Assembly: GCF_030547425.1 (NCBI RefSeq)
Contig: NZ_JAUORH010000012.1
Location: 40,557 to 104,556, forward strand
From: Tenacibaculum sp. 1_MG-2023
GTDB lineage: Bacteria > Bacteroidota > Bacteroidia > Flavobacteriales > Flavobacteriaceae
Reading direction: 5' to 3'
DNA length: 64,000 nucleotides
Position 1 is the first letter of the stretch, and every line of letters starts with the position of its first letter. Shown here piece after piece: positions 7,700 to 17,704 of this stretch. Under the pieces are notes generated by a model that was given only the letters and a program-made list of their open reading frames with translations, was not told the DNA's origin and did not search any database. The translations under genes were made by a program, and so were the position numbers.

Positions 7700-9409
7700 T
7701 TATTCTTCTACTGCTTCTTTCTTAAGGTTAATAGCATCTATATATCTTTTCAGCTGTTTTTTAACTACAGGCATTAACAAATATAAACCTACCATGTTAG
7801 GGAACACCATTGCAAAAATCATTGCGTCAGAGAAATCCCATATAGACTTCATACTAGCCGCAGCTCCGATCACCACAAAAGTTAAAAATAAAAATTTATA
7901 TGTTAAATCGGCTTTTTTACCTCTACCGAATAAAAACTTCCAAGATTGCAACCCGTAATAAGACCAAGAAATCATTGTAGATACAGCAAACAGTACTACT
8001 GCTACAGTTAAAAACAAATTTGAGTAAGGAATGTAAGCTGCAAATGCTTTAGAAGTAATTCCTGCCCCTTCGTAAGAAACTCCGTCAATAAGTACAGAAC
8101 CAGCACCGTCACCACCATATTGAAAAATTGTAGCTCCCGACGCATCTCCTCCAAAATTAAAAATAATAATAACTAAAGCCGTCATTGTACATATTAATAC
8201 AGTATCTATAAATGGCTCTAACAAGGCTACTAAACCTTCAGAAGCTGAATATTTTGTTTTTACCGCTGAGTGCGCTATTGAAGCTGAACCAGCCCCTGCT
8301 TCATTAGAAAAAGCTGCTCTTTTAAAACCTACCAACAAAACACCTATAACACCACCTACACCAATTGCTGTTGGATTAAAAGCTTCTGTTACAATTAAAG
8401 ATATAGCATCGTCTATTAAAGAAAAGTTAACTCCTAAAATATACAAACAAGCTAATAAATATAACACTGCCATAAAAGGAACTACTTTTTCAGTTACCGA
8501 AGCAATTCTTTTAATACCTCCTATAATTATAACACCTACTAAAATGGCTAATACTACACCTATAATAGCTCCTGCTGCTGTACTCTCTAAACCTAATAAC
8601 TCCTTAATCACTATTGTTGCTTGGTTAGATTGGGCTGCATTACCACCACCAAAAGAACCTCCAATACAGAAAACAGCAAATGCTCCTGCTGCAATTTTAC
8701 CTAAAGTCGCAAAACCTTTTTCTTTTAATCCTTTTGATAAATAATACATAGGTCCTCCATATACTGTTCCATCTTCACCCACATCACGATAATGCACTCC
8801 TAATGTACATTCAACAAATTTTGTAGACATCCCCAGTAAACCACAAATTATCATCCAAAATGTTGCTCCCGGACCTCCTAAAGCAATCGCTAATGCAACT
8901 CCTGCAATATTACCGTTTCCTACCGTACCAGAAACCGCTGTTGCCAACGCTTGGAAGTGTGACACCTCTCCTTCATGACTTTCATCTCTAATAGTGTCTT
9001 TAATATCTCCATCAATTTCTAAATCACTATGTAAGCTTTCTATATTCTCTATATGCTCTTCAATATCATCAATCTCATTCATATCTACTCCTTGAGCTAT
9101 CCCATCTTCACCATATAATAATTGCGCACCATGTTTTTCAATATCTTCATATTTTCCTCTTACAACATTAATTGCAGTAAAGAAGTGGCGGATATTAGGA
9201 AATCCAAAATAGAGCGTAAAAAAAGCGGCGCTAGCCACTAACAAAATCAATACAAAAGGGGTTTCAAATACCTGAAAGAAAATTACACTACTAAAAAAAT
9301 CAGAAATAGGTTTAAAAGCTTCGTCTATTTGTTGATCTAAACCTTTTTCCTGTGCAAATGTTAACATCGGCGTTATTGAAAACAACAATGCAAGTAGTTT
9401 TTTGTTCAT
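7700..9409 (-). CDS. Alanine/glycine:cation symporter family protein
   Basis: Multi-spanning sodium-coupled amino-acid symporter of the AGCS family (569 aa). It has about ten hydrophobic segments and the family motifs TAVSGTVGNGNIAGVALAIALGGPGA, GGPMYYL, SNEAGAGSASIAHSAVKT and a C-terminal WSYYGLQSWKFLFG. The first 20 residues look like a cleavable signal (MNKKLLALLFSITPMLTFAQ), followed by an acidic insert at about 95-145 before the second conserved block; that insert is larger than in many homologues. Substrate (Ala, Gly or Ser) cannot be told from sequence. Confidence 0.9.
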   Translation of the reverse strand: MNKKLLALLFSITPMLTFAQEKGLDQQIDEAFKPISDFFSSVIFFQVFETPFVLILLVASAAFFTLYFGFPNIRHFFTAINVVRGKYEDIEKHGAQLLYGEDGIAQGVDMNEIDDIEEHIENIESLHSDLEIDGDIKDTIRDESHEGEVSHFQALATAVSGTVGNGNIAGVALAIALGGPGATFWMIICGLLGMSTKFVECTLGVHYRDVGEDGTVYGGPMYYLSKGLKEKGFATLGKIAAGAFAVFCIGGSFGGGNAAQSNQATIVIKELLGLESTAAGAIIGVVLAILVGVIIIGGIKRIASVTEKVVPFMAVLYLLACLYILGVNFSLIDDAISLIVTEAFNPTAIGVGGVIGVLLVGFKRAAFSNEAGAGSASIAHSAVKTKYSASEGLVALLEPFIDTVLICTMTALVIIIFNFGGDASGATIFQYGGDGAGSVLIDGVSYEGAGITSKAFAAYIPYSNLFLTVAVVLFAVSTMISWSYYGLQSWKFLFGRGKKADLTYKFLFLTFVVIGAAASMKSIWDFSDAMIFAMVFPNMVGLYLLMPVVKKQLKRYIDAINLKKEAVEE

Positions 9410-9494
9410 AATATGTATTTGATTTTTGAATTAGTAGCCCGCAATATCATAAAAAAATGTACTTACAACAAGTTTTCGTTGTTAAATATAGTTT

Positions 9495-10394
9495 TTACGT
9501 TAGTTTTTCTTTAAATTTTTGTAAATCTTCTTGAAATGATTTCGGAGCCAACCCCAAGTATTTCTTAACTTTTTCCAAATCAAAGCCTGTTGTAGCTGGG
9601 CGTTTAGCTCTTTGATTTAGTTCTTCAGTAGAAATTGATTTTATTAAGCTTTTGTCTAGCATGAATACTTCTGCTATTTGCTGTGCTATTTCATAAATAC
9701 TCAACATTTTTTTTGAGGAAATATTAAAAACTCCCATTGCTTTTTTATCTATTGACAATTTACATGCCAATGCCAAATCTTCAACATAAGTTGGCATACG
9801 AAACTGATCATCTACTATCGTAATTTCTTTCCTATCTTCCAACATTTTCTTTACCCACAATACTATATTGCTACGTGACATATCATATACTTTTCCATAT
9901 ACTAATATGGTACGTAAAATAGTATAATCTATCTTAGACTGGATTAAGGTCTCTTCTGATTTCAACTTAGAAAGTCCATAATAACTTAACGGATTTGGTT
10001 TATCAGTCTCTTTGTATGGACCATTCTTTCCATCAAAAATAAAATCAGTTGAAATATGGATTAAATGTGCATTATTTTCTTCAGAATAGTTTTTAAGATA
10101 TTGAACTACATCTATATTTAGTTTATCACAAGCTTCTTTATTTATTTCACATTCATCAACATTTGTCATTGCTGCTGTATTTACAATAACATCTGGTTTG
10201 TATTCAGACAGTTTTTTGTAAAGCAAAACTTCATCTGTAACATCAATTGAAACATAATTAAAATCACTTCTATCACTTCTATTTTCTCCTCTTGAAAAAC
10301 CTATTGTTTGATATCTTTCTTTTTCTTCCAATAAAAGGTTTACTAAAGTTTGTCCAAGCAAACCATTACTTCCTGTTATTACGACTTTCTTCAT
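9495..10394 (-). CDS. RmlD-like SDR family sugar nucleotide reductase
   Basis: Extended short-chain dehydrogenase of the dTDP-4-dehydrorhamnose reductase type (299 aa). It has the NAD(P) motif TGSNGLLGQ at residue 7, VNTAAMTNVDECE, and the active-site YYGLSKLKSEE (YxxxK). No other rhamnose or polysaccharide gene lies nearby, so the true substrate is unknown. It overlaps the channel gene upstream by one base (TAATG), so it belongs to the operon PspC-like, channel, reductase. Confidence 0.85.
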   Translation of the reverse strand: MKKVVITGSNGLLGQTLVNLLLEEKERYQTIGFSRGENRSDRSDFNYVSIDVTDEVLLYKKLSEYKPDVIVNTAAMTNVDECEINKEACDKLNIDVVQYLKNYSEENNAHLIHISTDFIFDGKNGPYKETDKPNPLSYYGLSKLKSEETLIQSKIDYTILRTILVYGKVYDMSRSNIVLWVKKMLEDRKEITIVDDQFRMPTYVEDLALACKLSIDKKAMGVFNISSKKMLSIYEIAQQIAEVFMLDKSLIKSISTEELNQRAKRPATTGFDLEKVKKYLGLAPKSFQEDLQKFKEKLT

Positions 10395-11398
10395 TAAAAA
10401 ACTTTTCTAAGTGTTTCTATCTGCTCAGGACGTCCTAAAACAATTAAATTCCCTCCTGTTTCTAACTTCACAGAAGCCTCTGGGTTGATGATGTAATCTT
10501 TATTTGGAGTGCGATAACCTATTACTGTACATCCTGTTTTTTTTCGTAAATCTAAATCTAATATTGTTTTATCAATATATTTTTCTGGTAAATCATTAAT
10601 CGCTACTTCTTCTAAATTAGCAGTTGTTTCTCCTTCAATAGTTAGCCTATCTACAAACTCAATAACATCAGGAGTTACCACTAAAGATGCCATGTGAGAG
10701 CCTCCTAATTTATCTGGCATAATTACATTATCTGCTCCTGCTATTTTTAGCTTACTATATGACGTTTCTTTAGATGCTCTGCTAATTACTTTACAGTTTT
10801 TATTTAATTGCTTTGCTGTTAACACTACAAATAAATTATCGGCATCAGAAGGTAACGCCGTTATTAGATTTTCTGCATTCATAATACCAGCTCTTAATAA
10901 AGTTTCATCGAGCGTTGCATCGCCTTGAATAGCTAATACTCCTTTTTCATCTAACTGCCTGACTATTTCGTCGAACTTTTCAACTATGACTACTTGCTTT
11001 TTGTAATTCTTTAATTTTGAAATAGCTTGTTTACCGTTTCTTCCATAACCACACACGATAGTATGCCCTTTTAATTGTTCTATTTTTTTTTGCACTTTTT
11101 TTATTTTTAACTGATGAAAAAATTGCCCACTAATTAAATACTCTGAGAATGAAGAAACCGCATAACCAAAAACAAACAAACTAGATATTATCAATCCGAT
11201 AGTAAATAGTTTTTCTCCCGTACCAAAAGGATGCACTTCTCCAAAACCAATAGTACTAATGGTTATAATCGTCATGTACAAAGCATTAATAAAGGAATAG
11301 TCAAAAAGTAACATGTAGCCTACAACCCCTACCATGACTATTAAAACGGAATAAATTATAGCTCTATATAACCTTGATTGAAGTACTGTGTTTATCAT
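10394..11398 (-). CDS. Potassium channel with TrkA-N/TrkA-C domains
   Basis: Kch/MthK-type potassium channel (334 aa): two membrane spans around a pore helix with the filter TISTIGFGEVHP (residues about 45-57), then an RCK (TrkA-N) domain beginning HTIVCGYGRNGKQAI and a TrkA-C domain near the end. It is in the inner membrane with cytosolic ligand-gating domains. It overlaps the upstream PspC-like gene by 4 bases (ATGA) and the downstream reductase gene by 1, so translation is probably coupled. Confidence 0.92.
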   Translation of the reverse strand: MINTVLQSRLYRAIIYSVLIVMVGVVGYMLLFDYSFINALYMTIITISTIGFGEVHPFGTGEKLFTIGLIISSLFVFGYAVSSFSEYLISGQFFHQLKIKKVQKKIEQLKGHTIVCGYGRNGKQAISKLKNYKKQVVIVEKFDEIVRQLDEKGVLAIQGDATLDETLLRAGIMNAENLITALPSDADNLFVVLTAKQLNKNCKVISRASKETSYSKLKIAGADNVIMPDKLGGSHMASLVVTPDVIEFVDRLTIEGETTANLEEVAINDLPEKYIDKTILDLDLRKKTGCTVIGYRTPNKDYIINPEASVKLETGGNLIVLGRPEQIETLRKVF

Positions 11399-11622
11399 AA
11401 ATCAAAAACAGATGTTCTTTTAGTATAAATCATATCTTTTAATCTTAGTAAAAAAGCCATTGTTAAATATAATCCAAAAGACAAGCCTACTGTTACAAAT
11501 GATATATAAATAAAAAACAAACGTACATTAGTAGCTCGCATACCCAATCTATCAGCAAATCTGGAAGACACGTTAAAACCATGGCGTTCAAAAAAAAGCC
11601 TTACAAAATCTATAAATTTCAT
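11395..11622 (-). CDS. Small PspC-like membrane protein
   Basis: A 75-aa protein with the flavobacterial PspC-family pattern FFERHGFNVSSRFADRLGM followed by a hydrophobic segment (FFIYISFVTVGLSFGLYLTM) and a short basic tail. Homologues are usually named PspC-domain transcriptional regulators, but nothing here shows DNA binding; a membrane role is more likely. First gene of the operon with the K+ channel. Confidence 0.75.
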   Translation of the reverse strand: MKFIDFVRLFFERHGFNVSSRFADRLGMRATNVRLFFIYISFVTVGLSFGLYLTMAFLLRLKDMIYTKRTSVFDL

Positions 11623-11704
11623 TTATTAATTAAGTTTTATTCGCAATATACTATTTTCAGTTTATTTGTTGATAATCGCTGCTTCAAAATAAATTTGGTT
11701 TTGG

Positions 11705-11712
11705 TAACTTTG
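11705..11712 (+). promoter_or_regulatory. -7 promoter element of uvrA
   Basis: TAACTTTG matches the Bacteroidota -7 consensus TAnnTTTG and lies 23 bases before the TTG start of uvrA. No clear -33 TTG at the best spacing was found. Confidence 0.45.
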
Positions 11713-11735
11713 CTGTTTTTGGTAAAATCCTCACT

Positions 11736-14561
11736 TTGAAAGAACAAGAATACATAGAAGTCTACGGAGCCCGTGCTCACAATTTAAAAAATATTGATGT
11801 TAAAATCCCTCGTGAAAAACTCGTTGTGATTACTGGTTTGAGTGGAAGTGGAAAGTCTTCTTTGGCTTTTGACACAATTTACGCTGAAGGACAACGTCGC
11901 TATATTGAAACTTTCTCTGCATATGCACGTCAATTTTTGGGTGGGCTAGAAAGACCTGATGTTGATAAAATTGACGGACTTTCGCCTGTAATTTCTATTG
12001 AACAAAAAACAACGAACAAAAGTCCACGTTCTACTGTAGGGACTATTACTGAAATTTACGATTTTCTCCGTTTGTTATTTTCTCGCGCGGCTGATGCTTA
12101 CTCATACAATACAGGTGAAAAAATGGTAAGCTATTCTGACGAACAAATCAAAAACTTAATTTTAAAAGATTTTAACGGGAAACGTATTGCTATTCTTGCC
12201 CCTATAATCAAATCGAGGAAAGGACATTACCGTGAATTGTTCGAACAAATTTCTAAACAAGGTTTTGTTCGTGTTCGTGTGGATGGAGAAATTAGAGAAA
12301 TTGAAAAAGGCATGAAACTCGACCGTTATAAAACACACGATATTGAAGTGGTTATAGATCGTTTAGCTGTGAATGACGCTGCTGAAAAACGCTTAGAAGA
12401 AACTATTAAAACTGCTTTGTATACTGGTGATAATATTTTAATGGTTATTGATGTTGATGATGAAAAACCACGTTATTTCAGTCGTGAATTGATGTGTCCT
12501 ACTTCAGGAATCGCTTACCCAAACCCTGAACCAAACACCTTTTCATTTAACTCACCAAAAGGTGCATGTTCTCACTGTAACGGATTAGGAATTACTAATG
12601 AAATAAACAATCAAAAAGTAATTCCAGATGATACTATTTCAATTAAAAATGGAGGAATTGTTCCTTTAGGAGAGCAAAAAAATAGTTGGATTTTTAAACA
12701 ACTACAAACTATTGCCGAACGTTATAGTTTCAAATTAACTGATTCAATAAGAAGTATTCCTAAAGAAGCCATGGAGATTATTCTTCACGGCGGGAAAGAA
12801 AAATTTGAAATACAGTCCAAAACTGCTGGGGTTACTAGAAATTACGAAATTGATTTTGAAGGAATTATTGCCTTTATTGAAAATCAATATAAAAATTCAG
12901 AAAGCACTTCCATTAAACGCTGGGCTAAAGGTTTTATGGATGAAGTTTCCTGCTCAGTTTGTAATGGGAAACGGTTAAAAAAAGAAGCACTTCATTTTAA
13001 AATCACTGATAAAAACATTAGTGACTTAGCTCAAATGGATGTTTTGGAATTGGCTAGTTGGTTTCAAGAAGTTAATGAAAAATTATCAGAAAAGCAACTC
13101 ACTATTGCTGCTGAAATTTTAAAAGAAATACGTACTCGAATTCAGTTTTTATTGGATGTTGGGTTAGATTATCTAACATTAGACCGTACATCAAAATCAC
13201 TTTCTGGTGGTGAAGCACAACGTATTCGTTTAGCAACACAAATAGGTTCGCAACTAGTAGGTGTTTTATATATTTTAGATGAGCCAAGTATTGGCTTACA
13301 TCAACGTGACAATCAAAAATTAATTGATTCTCTTATCAAACTTCGTGATGTTGGTAATTCTGTTTTAGTGGTTGAGCACGATGAAGACATGATCAAAAAT
13401 GCTGACTTTGTCCTAGATATTGGTCCTGGTGCTGGTCGCCATGGTGGAGTAATTGTTAGTGAAGGTAATTTTGACGATTTAAAAAGTCATGACACCCTTA
13501 CTGCTGATTATTTATCTGGAAGAAAAGTAATTGAAGTTCCTAAAAAACGTCGTGAAGGGAACGGAAAAACAATTTCTTTAAAAGGTGCTTCAGGGAATAA
13601 TTTAAAAAATGTTTCCGTTGAATTTCCTTTAGGAAAAATGATTTGCGTTACAGGAGTCTCTGGTAGTGGGAAATCTACCTTAATTAATGAGACCCTCTAC
13701 CCTATTTTAAACGCACACATTTATCGAGCAGTTAAAAAACCGATGCCTTACAAAAAAATTGAAGGCTTAGAACATGTTGATAAAGTTATTGATATTGATC
13801 AATCTCCTATTGGTAGAACTCCACGCTCCAATCCTGCTACTTACACTGGAGTGTTTAGTGAAATACGTAGTTTATTTGCAAAAACTCCAGAAGCCTCGAT
13901 TCGAGGTTACAAACCTGGTCGTTTTAGTTTTAATGTAAAAGGCGGACGTTGTGAAACTTGCCAAGGTGGTGGGGTTCGTGTTATTGAAATGAATTTTTTA
14001 CCCGATGTTCATGTAGAATGTGAAACCTGCCAAGGAAAACGTTTTAATCGAGAAACATTAGAGATTCGTTATAAAGGAAAGTCTATTTCAGACATTTTAG
14101 AAATGACGATTAACGAAGCTACAGCCTTTTTTGAACATATTCCTAAAATATATAGAAAATTAAAAACAATTAAAGATGTTGGTTTAGGATATATCACTCT
14201 TGGCCAACAATCCACTACACTATCAGGTGGTGAGGCGCAACGTATTAAATTAGCATCCGAATTATCAAAAAGAGACACTGGTAACACGTTTTATATTCTT
14301 GATGAACCAACTACAGGATTGCATTTTGAAGACATTCGTGTTTTAATGGATGTTTTAAATAAATTAGCTGATAAAGGAAATACTGTATTAATTATTGAGC
14401 ATAACTTGGATGTTATTAAACTTGCCGATTATATTATTGATATTGGTATGGAAGGTGGTAAAAAAGGTGGTAAAGTATTAACTTTTGGGACTCCTGAAGA
14501 AGTTTCTAAACACAAAAAAAGCTATACAGCTAAATTCCTAAAAAAAGAGTTAAAAAAGTAA
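11736..14561 (+). CDS. uvrA: Excinuclease ABC subunit A
   Basis: UvrA (941 aa), the damage-recognition ATPase of nucleotide excision repair. It has two ABC ATPase modules ([14 protein letters not shown] near residue 33 and [14 protein letters not shown] near 645), two zinc-finger regions with paired Cys (ACSHCNGLG... and CETCQGGG ... CETCQGKR), signature sequences [12 protein letters not shown] and [12 protein letters not shown], and Walker B LDEPSIGL and LDEPTTGL. It begins with TTG ([19 protein letters not shown]). Length is normal. Confidence 0.99.
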   Translation: MKEQEYIEVYGARAHNLKNIDVKIPREKLVVITGLSGSGKSSLAFDTIYAEGQRRYIETFSAYARQFLGGLERPDVDKIDGLSPVISIEQKTTNKSPRSTVGTITEIYDFLRLLFSRAADAYSYNTGEKMVSYSDEQIKNLILKDFNGKRIAILAPIIKSRKGHYRELFEQISKQGFVRVRVDGEIREIEKGMKLDRYKTHDIEVVIDRLAVNDAAEKRLEETIKTALYTGDNILMVIDVDDEKPRYFSRELMCPTSGIAYPNPEPNTFSFNSPKGACSHCNGLGITNEINNQKVIPDDTISIKNGGIVPLGEQKNSWIFKQLQTIAERYSFKLTDSIRSIPKEAMEIILHGGKEKFEIQSKTAGVTRNYEIDFEGIIAFIENQYKNSESTSIKRWAKGFMDEVSCSVCNGKRLKKEALHFKITDKNISDLAQMDVLELASWFQEVNEKLSEKQLTIAAEILKEIRTRIQFLLDVGLDYLTLDRTSKSLSGGEAQRIRLATQIGSQLVGVLYILDEPSIGLHQRDNQKLIDSLIKLRDVGNSVLVVEHDEDMIKNADFVLDIGPGAGRHGGVIVSEGNFDDLKSHDTLTADYLSGRKVIEVPKKRREGNGKTISLKGASGNNLKNVSVEFPLGKMICVTGVSGSGKSTLINETLYPILNAHIYRAVKKPMPYKKIEGLEHVDKVIDIDQSPIGRTPRSNPATYTGVFSEIRSLFAKTPEASIRGYKPGRFSFNVKGGRCETCQGGGVRVIEMNFLPDVHVECETCQGKRFNRETLEIRYKGKSISDILEMTINEATAFFEHIPKIYRKLKTIKDVGLGYITLGQQSTTLSGGEAQRIKLASELSKRDTGNTFYILDEPTTGLHFEDIRVLMDVLNKLADKGNTVLIIEHNLDVIKLADYIIDIGMEGGKKGGKVLTFGTPEEVSKHKKSYTAKFLKKELKK

Positions 14562-14698
14562 GATTACAACATTTCTCACACACACACAACTTGTTTTTTA
14601 TATATTTTTTTTGATTTTAAATTAATTTATATAAATTTATAAGCTGATTTTTTGAAAAAAGAATCAATTAAATAGTATTCCCCCGAAATTATTTAAAC

Positions 14699-15382
14699 AT
14701 GAGAAAAGAAAAACAATCTGCTTTATTAGCAGATAATTGCCCACTTATTTGCGAAACGTACAAGAACATAATATCTAAAATAGCCAGGCTAAATCCTAAC
14801 TTTAACTTTAACACGGACATTACCTACAATTGTAATGGAGCTTATGATATTATAAAAAAGACAATTGAAAAAGAAACTTCTCTCAACTTTGTTGTTTTAG
14901 ACTTAAAACTTTCTCCTGCTAAGAGTAGAAAAATATTATCTGGGGAAGATCTAGGGCTTTTAATAAGAAAGTTACTTCCAAACACAAAACTGATTGTTTC
15001 AACTGATTGTAATGACAATTACAGAATCCACAATATTTTTAAAAGCTTAAATCCTGAAGGCTTTCTTATTAAGAATGATTTAACTTCAAAAGAGTTAAAA
15101 AATGCGATAAAGAATGTGACTAGTAACATTCCTTATTACAGCAAAACTGTCTTAAGCCTTTTAAGAAAAGAAGTCTCCAACAACTTTTCCATTGATTCGA
15201 TAGATCGACAAATCCTATACGAACTTTCATTAGGTTCTAAAATGAAAGATATGCCTAATTTTATACCTCTTTCTGCAGCTAGCATTGAAAAACGTAAACG
15301 GCATTTAAAAAAAGTTTTCAACGTTAAAGCTAAAGGAGACAGAGAGTTGATATTAATAGCCAAAGAAAAGGGCTTCATTTAA
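14699..15382 (+). CDS. Orphan response regulator next to peptide cluster
   Basis: A 227-aa protein with a receiver-like N-terminal domain (LLADNCPLICETYKNI; phospho-acceptor-like Asp at about residue 68 in FVVLDLKLSP; Lys in FLIKND) and a LuxR-like C-terminal HTH (DRQILYELSLGSKMKDM ... SIEKRKRHLKKVFNV). It resembles NarL/FixJ regulators, though the first acidic pair is reduced to Asp-Asn. No histidine kinase lies beside it. It is the first gene of the peptide region, 75 bases before the VKOR fusion, and by position is the best candidate regulator of the cluster (inference). Confidence 0.75.
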   Translation: MRKEKQSALLADNCPLICETYKNIISKIARLNPNFNFNTDITYNCNGAYDIIKKTIEKETSLNFVVLDLKLSPAKSRKILSGEDLGLLIRKLLPNTKLIVSTDCNDNYRIHNIFKSLNPEGFLIKNDLTSKELKNAIKNVTSNIPYYSKTVLSLLRKEVSNNFSIDSIDRQILYELSLGSKMKDMPNFIPLSAASIEKRKRHLKKVFNVKAKGDRELILIAKEKGFI

Positions 15383-15451
15383 AAAACAATAATTACGGTT
15401 TTCCCTTACTTTTTTTATGGTTTTTTATATGAAAAAATAATTATCAAAATA

Positions 15452-15459
15452 TAGCTTTG
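15452..15459 (+). promoter_or_regulatory. -7 promoter element before the VKOR fusion gene
   Basis: TAGCTTTG fits TAnnTTTG exactly. It overlaps the first possible TTG start (15457), which suggests that transcription begins a few bases further on and that the real start codon is a later one, for example the in-frame TTG at 15499. Confidence 0.5.
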
Positions 15460-17097
15460 GGAAAACAGAAAATAGCTATCCTTAAAACCTTTTTACTTTT
15501 GAAAGACACATTAATTAATTTAGTACAAAATTTACTTAAGAAAAATAGTATTTCTTTTGACAAAGAAGAATTGGCTTTTCAAATTCAAAGCCATCCTTCT
15601 TATCCTAGCTTACACGCAATTACAGGAGTGTTAGATCATTTTAATATTGAAAATGTTGCTGCCGATGTTCCTGCTAACTCAGAAACACTTTTACAACTCC
15701 CTGAATGTTTTATCGCTCAAATTAATGGCGACCATGGTCAAGATTTAATTGTAGCAGAAAGAAAAAATTTAGACTACATAATTTATGATTCTGAAAACAA
15801 GAAAACGAAACTATCAGAAAATGAATTTCTAGGTAAGTTTACTGGAATTATTGTGGCTGTTGAAAAAACAGAAGATTACCAAGCAGCCAAAAACAACTCT
15901 AAACTAGTAAAAACTATCGGCTTTTCTCTTCTTAGTGTTTTTGCGTTATTTTTTGTTTTTAATAATTCAACTTCATGGTATAATACTTTTTATTTTATGT
16001 TATCAATAACAGGAGTTGTTATTAGTATTGCCATTATAAAACAAGAGCTTGGGTTAAAAACCTCTATAGGTGATGCTTTTTGTTCTGGAGCTGATGACAA
16101 AAAGGATTGTGACGCTGTATTAACCTCTAAAGGTGCTGAAATTTTAAAAGGATATAAATTAAGTGACTTTAGTATGCTTTATTTTATTGGATTATCTTTT
16201 TTAACTTTTACTCAAATTTCTAATCCTGTAATTTCATATACTATTAGTTTACTTGCTATACCTATTACGTTATATTCTTTATATTATCAGTATGCAATAG
16301 TAAAAAAATGGTGCCTTTTATGTTTAAGTATAGTTGGGGTACTTTGGCTACAAGCATTGGCTCCAGTATTGACAAACAATTACATTAACACCTTTATACT
16401 TAATGACTTTGTTACTTTAGGCTTAGTTGCTTCTTTTACCTGGTTAGCTTGGAATTATATTAAACCTCTGTTCACTGAAGTTCAAGAACTTAAAAAAGAA
16501 AAAATAGCAAGTGTAAAGTTTAAAAGAAACTACGCTCTATTTGATAGCTTATTACAAAAGTCACCTCAACTCAACACTCAATTAACTGACAGTAAGGAAA
16601 TTACTTTTGGGAATCACAACTCTAACCTTGAACTAACAATAGTTACAAATCCTTTTTGCGGACACTGTAAACCGGTTCATACTCATGTTGATGAGATTCT
16701 TAAAAGATATCATAACAATGTAAAAATTAAAGTACGCTTTAATGTGAATGTAGAAGATAAAGATAATGATGTTGTTAAAATTACTAGTAGACTTCTAGAG
16801 ATTTATAATACCAAAGGAGAAAAAGAATGCCTCCTAGCTATGGATGCTATTTATGAGGGACAAAAACCTACTGCTTGGCTAAAAAAATGGGGTGAGTGTT
16901 CCAACAAAGAAATTTACACTTTGGAGCTTAAAAAAGAAAAAGATTGGTGTACAGAAAATGCTATCAACTTTACGCCAGAAATATTAATTAACGGAAAATC
17001 ATTTCCTAAAGAATACAATAGAACAGATTTAATCTTATTTATTGAAGATTTAGAAGAAAATTTAGAAACTTCTAATGTTTCATTGAAAACAGCATAA
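15457..17097 (+). CDS. C39-like / VKOR / thioredoxin fusion protein
   Basis: Membrane thiol-oxidation protein (546 aa from TTG 15457; 532 aa if the TTG at 15499 is used). Residues about 20-135 read like a C39 peptidase domain: they align by eye with the N-terminus of the exporter at 18585 but lack the catalytic DCGPTC loop. Then come four or five membrane spans of a VKOR domain with loop cysteines C209 and C218 (DCDAVLTSKGA) and the quinone-side CxxC C286-C289 (WCLLC). The C-terminal thioredoxin-like domain has CGHC (401-404) and a later TPEILINGKSFP. VKOR-thioredoxin fusions make disulfides de novo. Here the dead C39 domain could hold precursor leaders while the core is oxidised (inference). 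Confidence 0.85.
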   Translation: MGKQKIAILKTFLLLKDTLINLVQNLLKKNSISFDKEELAFQIQSHPSYPSLHAITGVLDHFNIENVAADVPANSETLLQLPECFIAQINGDHGQDLIVAERKNLDYIIYDSENKKTKLSENEFLGKFTGIIVAVEKTEDYQAAKNNSKLVKTIGFSLLSVFALFFVFNNSTSWYNTFYFMLSITGVVISIAIIKQELGLKTSIGDAFCSGADDKKDCDAVLTSKGAEILKGYKLSDFSMLYFIGLSFLTFTQISNPVISYTISLLAIPITLYSLYYQYAIVKKWCLLCLSIVGVLWLQALAPVLTNNYINTFILNDFVTLGLVASFTWLAWNYIKPLFTEVQELKKEKIASVKFKRNYALFDSLLQKSPQLNTQLTDSKEITFGNHNSNLELTIVTNPFCGHCKPVHTHVDEILKRYHNNVKIKVRFNVNVEDKDNDVVKITSRLLEIYNTKGEKECLLAMDAIYEGQKPTAWLKKWGECSNKEIYTLELKKEKDWCTENAINFTPEILINGKSFPKEYNRTDLILFIEDLEENLETSNVSLKTA

Positions 17098-17100
17098 AGA

Positions 17101-17123
17101 CAAAGCCCCAAAAAGGGGCTTTG
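17101..17123 (+). terminator. Terminator after the VKOR fusion gene
   Basis: Perfect 9-bp stem CAAAGCCCC / GGGGCTTTG with a loop of five A, followed by CGTTTTG. It separates the VKOR gene from the first precursor group. Confidence 0.8.
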
Positions 17124-17140
17124 CGTTTTGAACAAAATTC

Positions 17141-17190
17141 TCTCGCGAAGAATAGACACATTGGTGAGTGTCTTTAAATGTTCGCCGCAA
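17141..17190 (+). repeat. Peptide-leader RNA element, copy 1
   Basis: First of seven copies of a conserved element ahead of precursor genes: TCTCGCGAAGAATAGACAC, then a stem GACAC (17155-17159) with GTGTC (17168-17172). Loop bases GGTGA (17163-17167) can pair with TCGCC (17182-17186) downstream, giving an H-type pseudoknot. The other copies use CCTTGA/TCAAGG for this second helix, so both sides changed together here. It ends 23 bases before the start of the first precursor. Confidence 0.75.
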
Positions 17191-17212
17191 AAGTAACCTT
17201 AATATTTTAATT

Positions 17213-17377
17213 ATGAAAAAACAAATTCTAAATTTAGGTAAAGCTTTAAAAAAAGCGGAACAAGCTCAAATTAACGGAGGTAAAGTGCAATGTATTACTC
17301 CCTGGAGTAATGGAGAATGTACTGAATATGGTTTACAATGTGCTGAACCAAAGTGTAGATTAATTTTATTCCCTTAA
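17213..17377 (+). CDS. Secreted Cys-rich peptide precursor 1
   Basis: A 54-aa precursor: 23-residue leader (MKKQILNLGKALKKAEQ..INGG) and a 31-residue core with 4 Cys. The leader has the LNLGK box and ends in a double glycine, the type cut by C39 peptidase exporters. ATG 17213 is preferred over the upstream in-frame GTG, because all siblings start at MKK or MRK and the upstream codons lie inside the conserved leader element. First of six precursors in a row. Confidence 0.85.
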   Translation: MKKQILNLGKALKKAEQAQINGGKVQCITPWSNGECTEYGLQCAEPKCRLILFP

Positions 17378-17392
17378 TAGTAGATAATTATT

Positions 17393-17599
17393 ATGAGAAA
17401 ATCAATTTTAAACTTAGGTAAAGTTTTAAATAAGACGGAACAGAAGCAGGTTAATGGAGGAACTGCTAGGTTTTGTCAATGTGATCGTGAATGTGGTAGC
17501 GGACATCACTGCTGCAGCTATAGATGTTATGCTATTGATGCCTCTAACTACCCAACAGGAAATTGTCCTCCCCTTTTATGTCCTATAGATATAGAATAA
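17393..17599 (+). CDS. Secreted Cys-rich peptide precursor 2
   Basis: A 68-aa precursor: leader MRKSILNLGKVLNKTEQ..VNGG (23 aa) and a 45-residue core with 8 Cys, including C-x-C-x3-C-x5-CC-x3-C. It lies 15 bases after precursor 1 on the same transcript. Proposed route: oxidation by the VKOR fusion, then leader removal and export by the PCAT. Mature activity is unknown; antibacterial peptide or signal are both possible. Confidence 0.85.
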   Translation: MRKSILNLGKVLNKTEQKQVNGGTARFCQCDRECGSGHHCCSYRCYAIDASNYPTGNCPPLLCPIDIE

Positions 17600-17704
17600 C
17601 TATTTATAAAAAAGGACACTTATTCAGTTGGTATCTGAAAAAAAGATTATAAATAAAATAAATGTCTTATTTAAGACTATTAACTAAACAATAATAATTC
17701 AATT

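Noticed and set aside
14562..14698. CACACACA run after uvrA as a repeat feature
   Set aside because: Only a few units long and AT-rich sequence follows; no structure that stands out.
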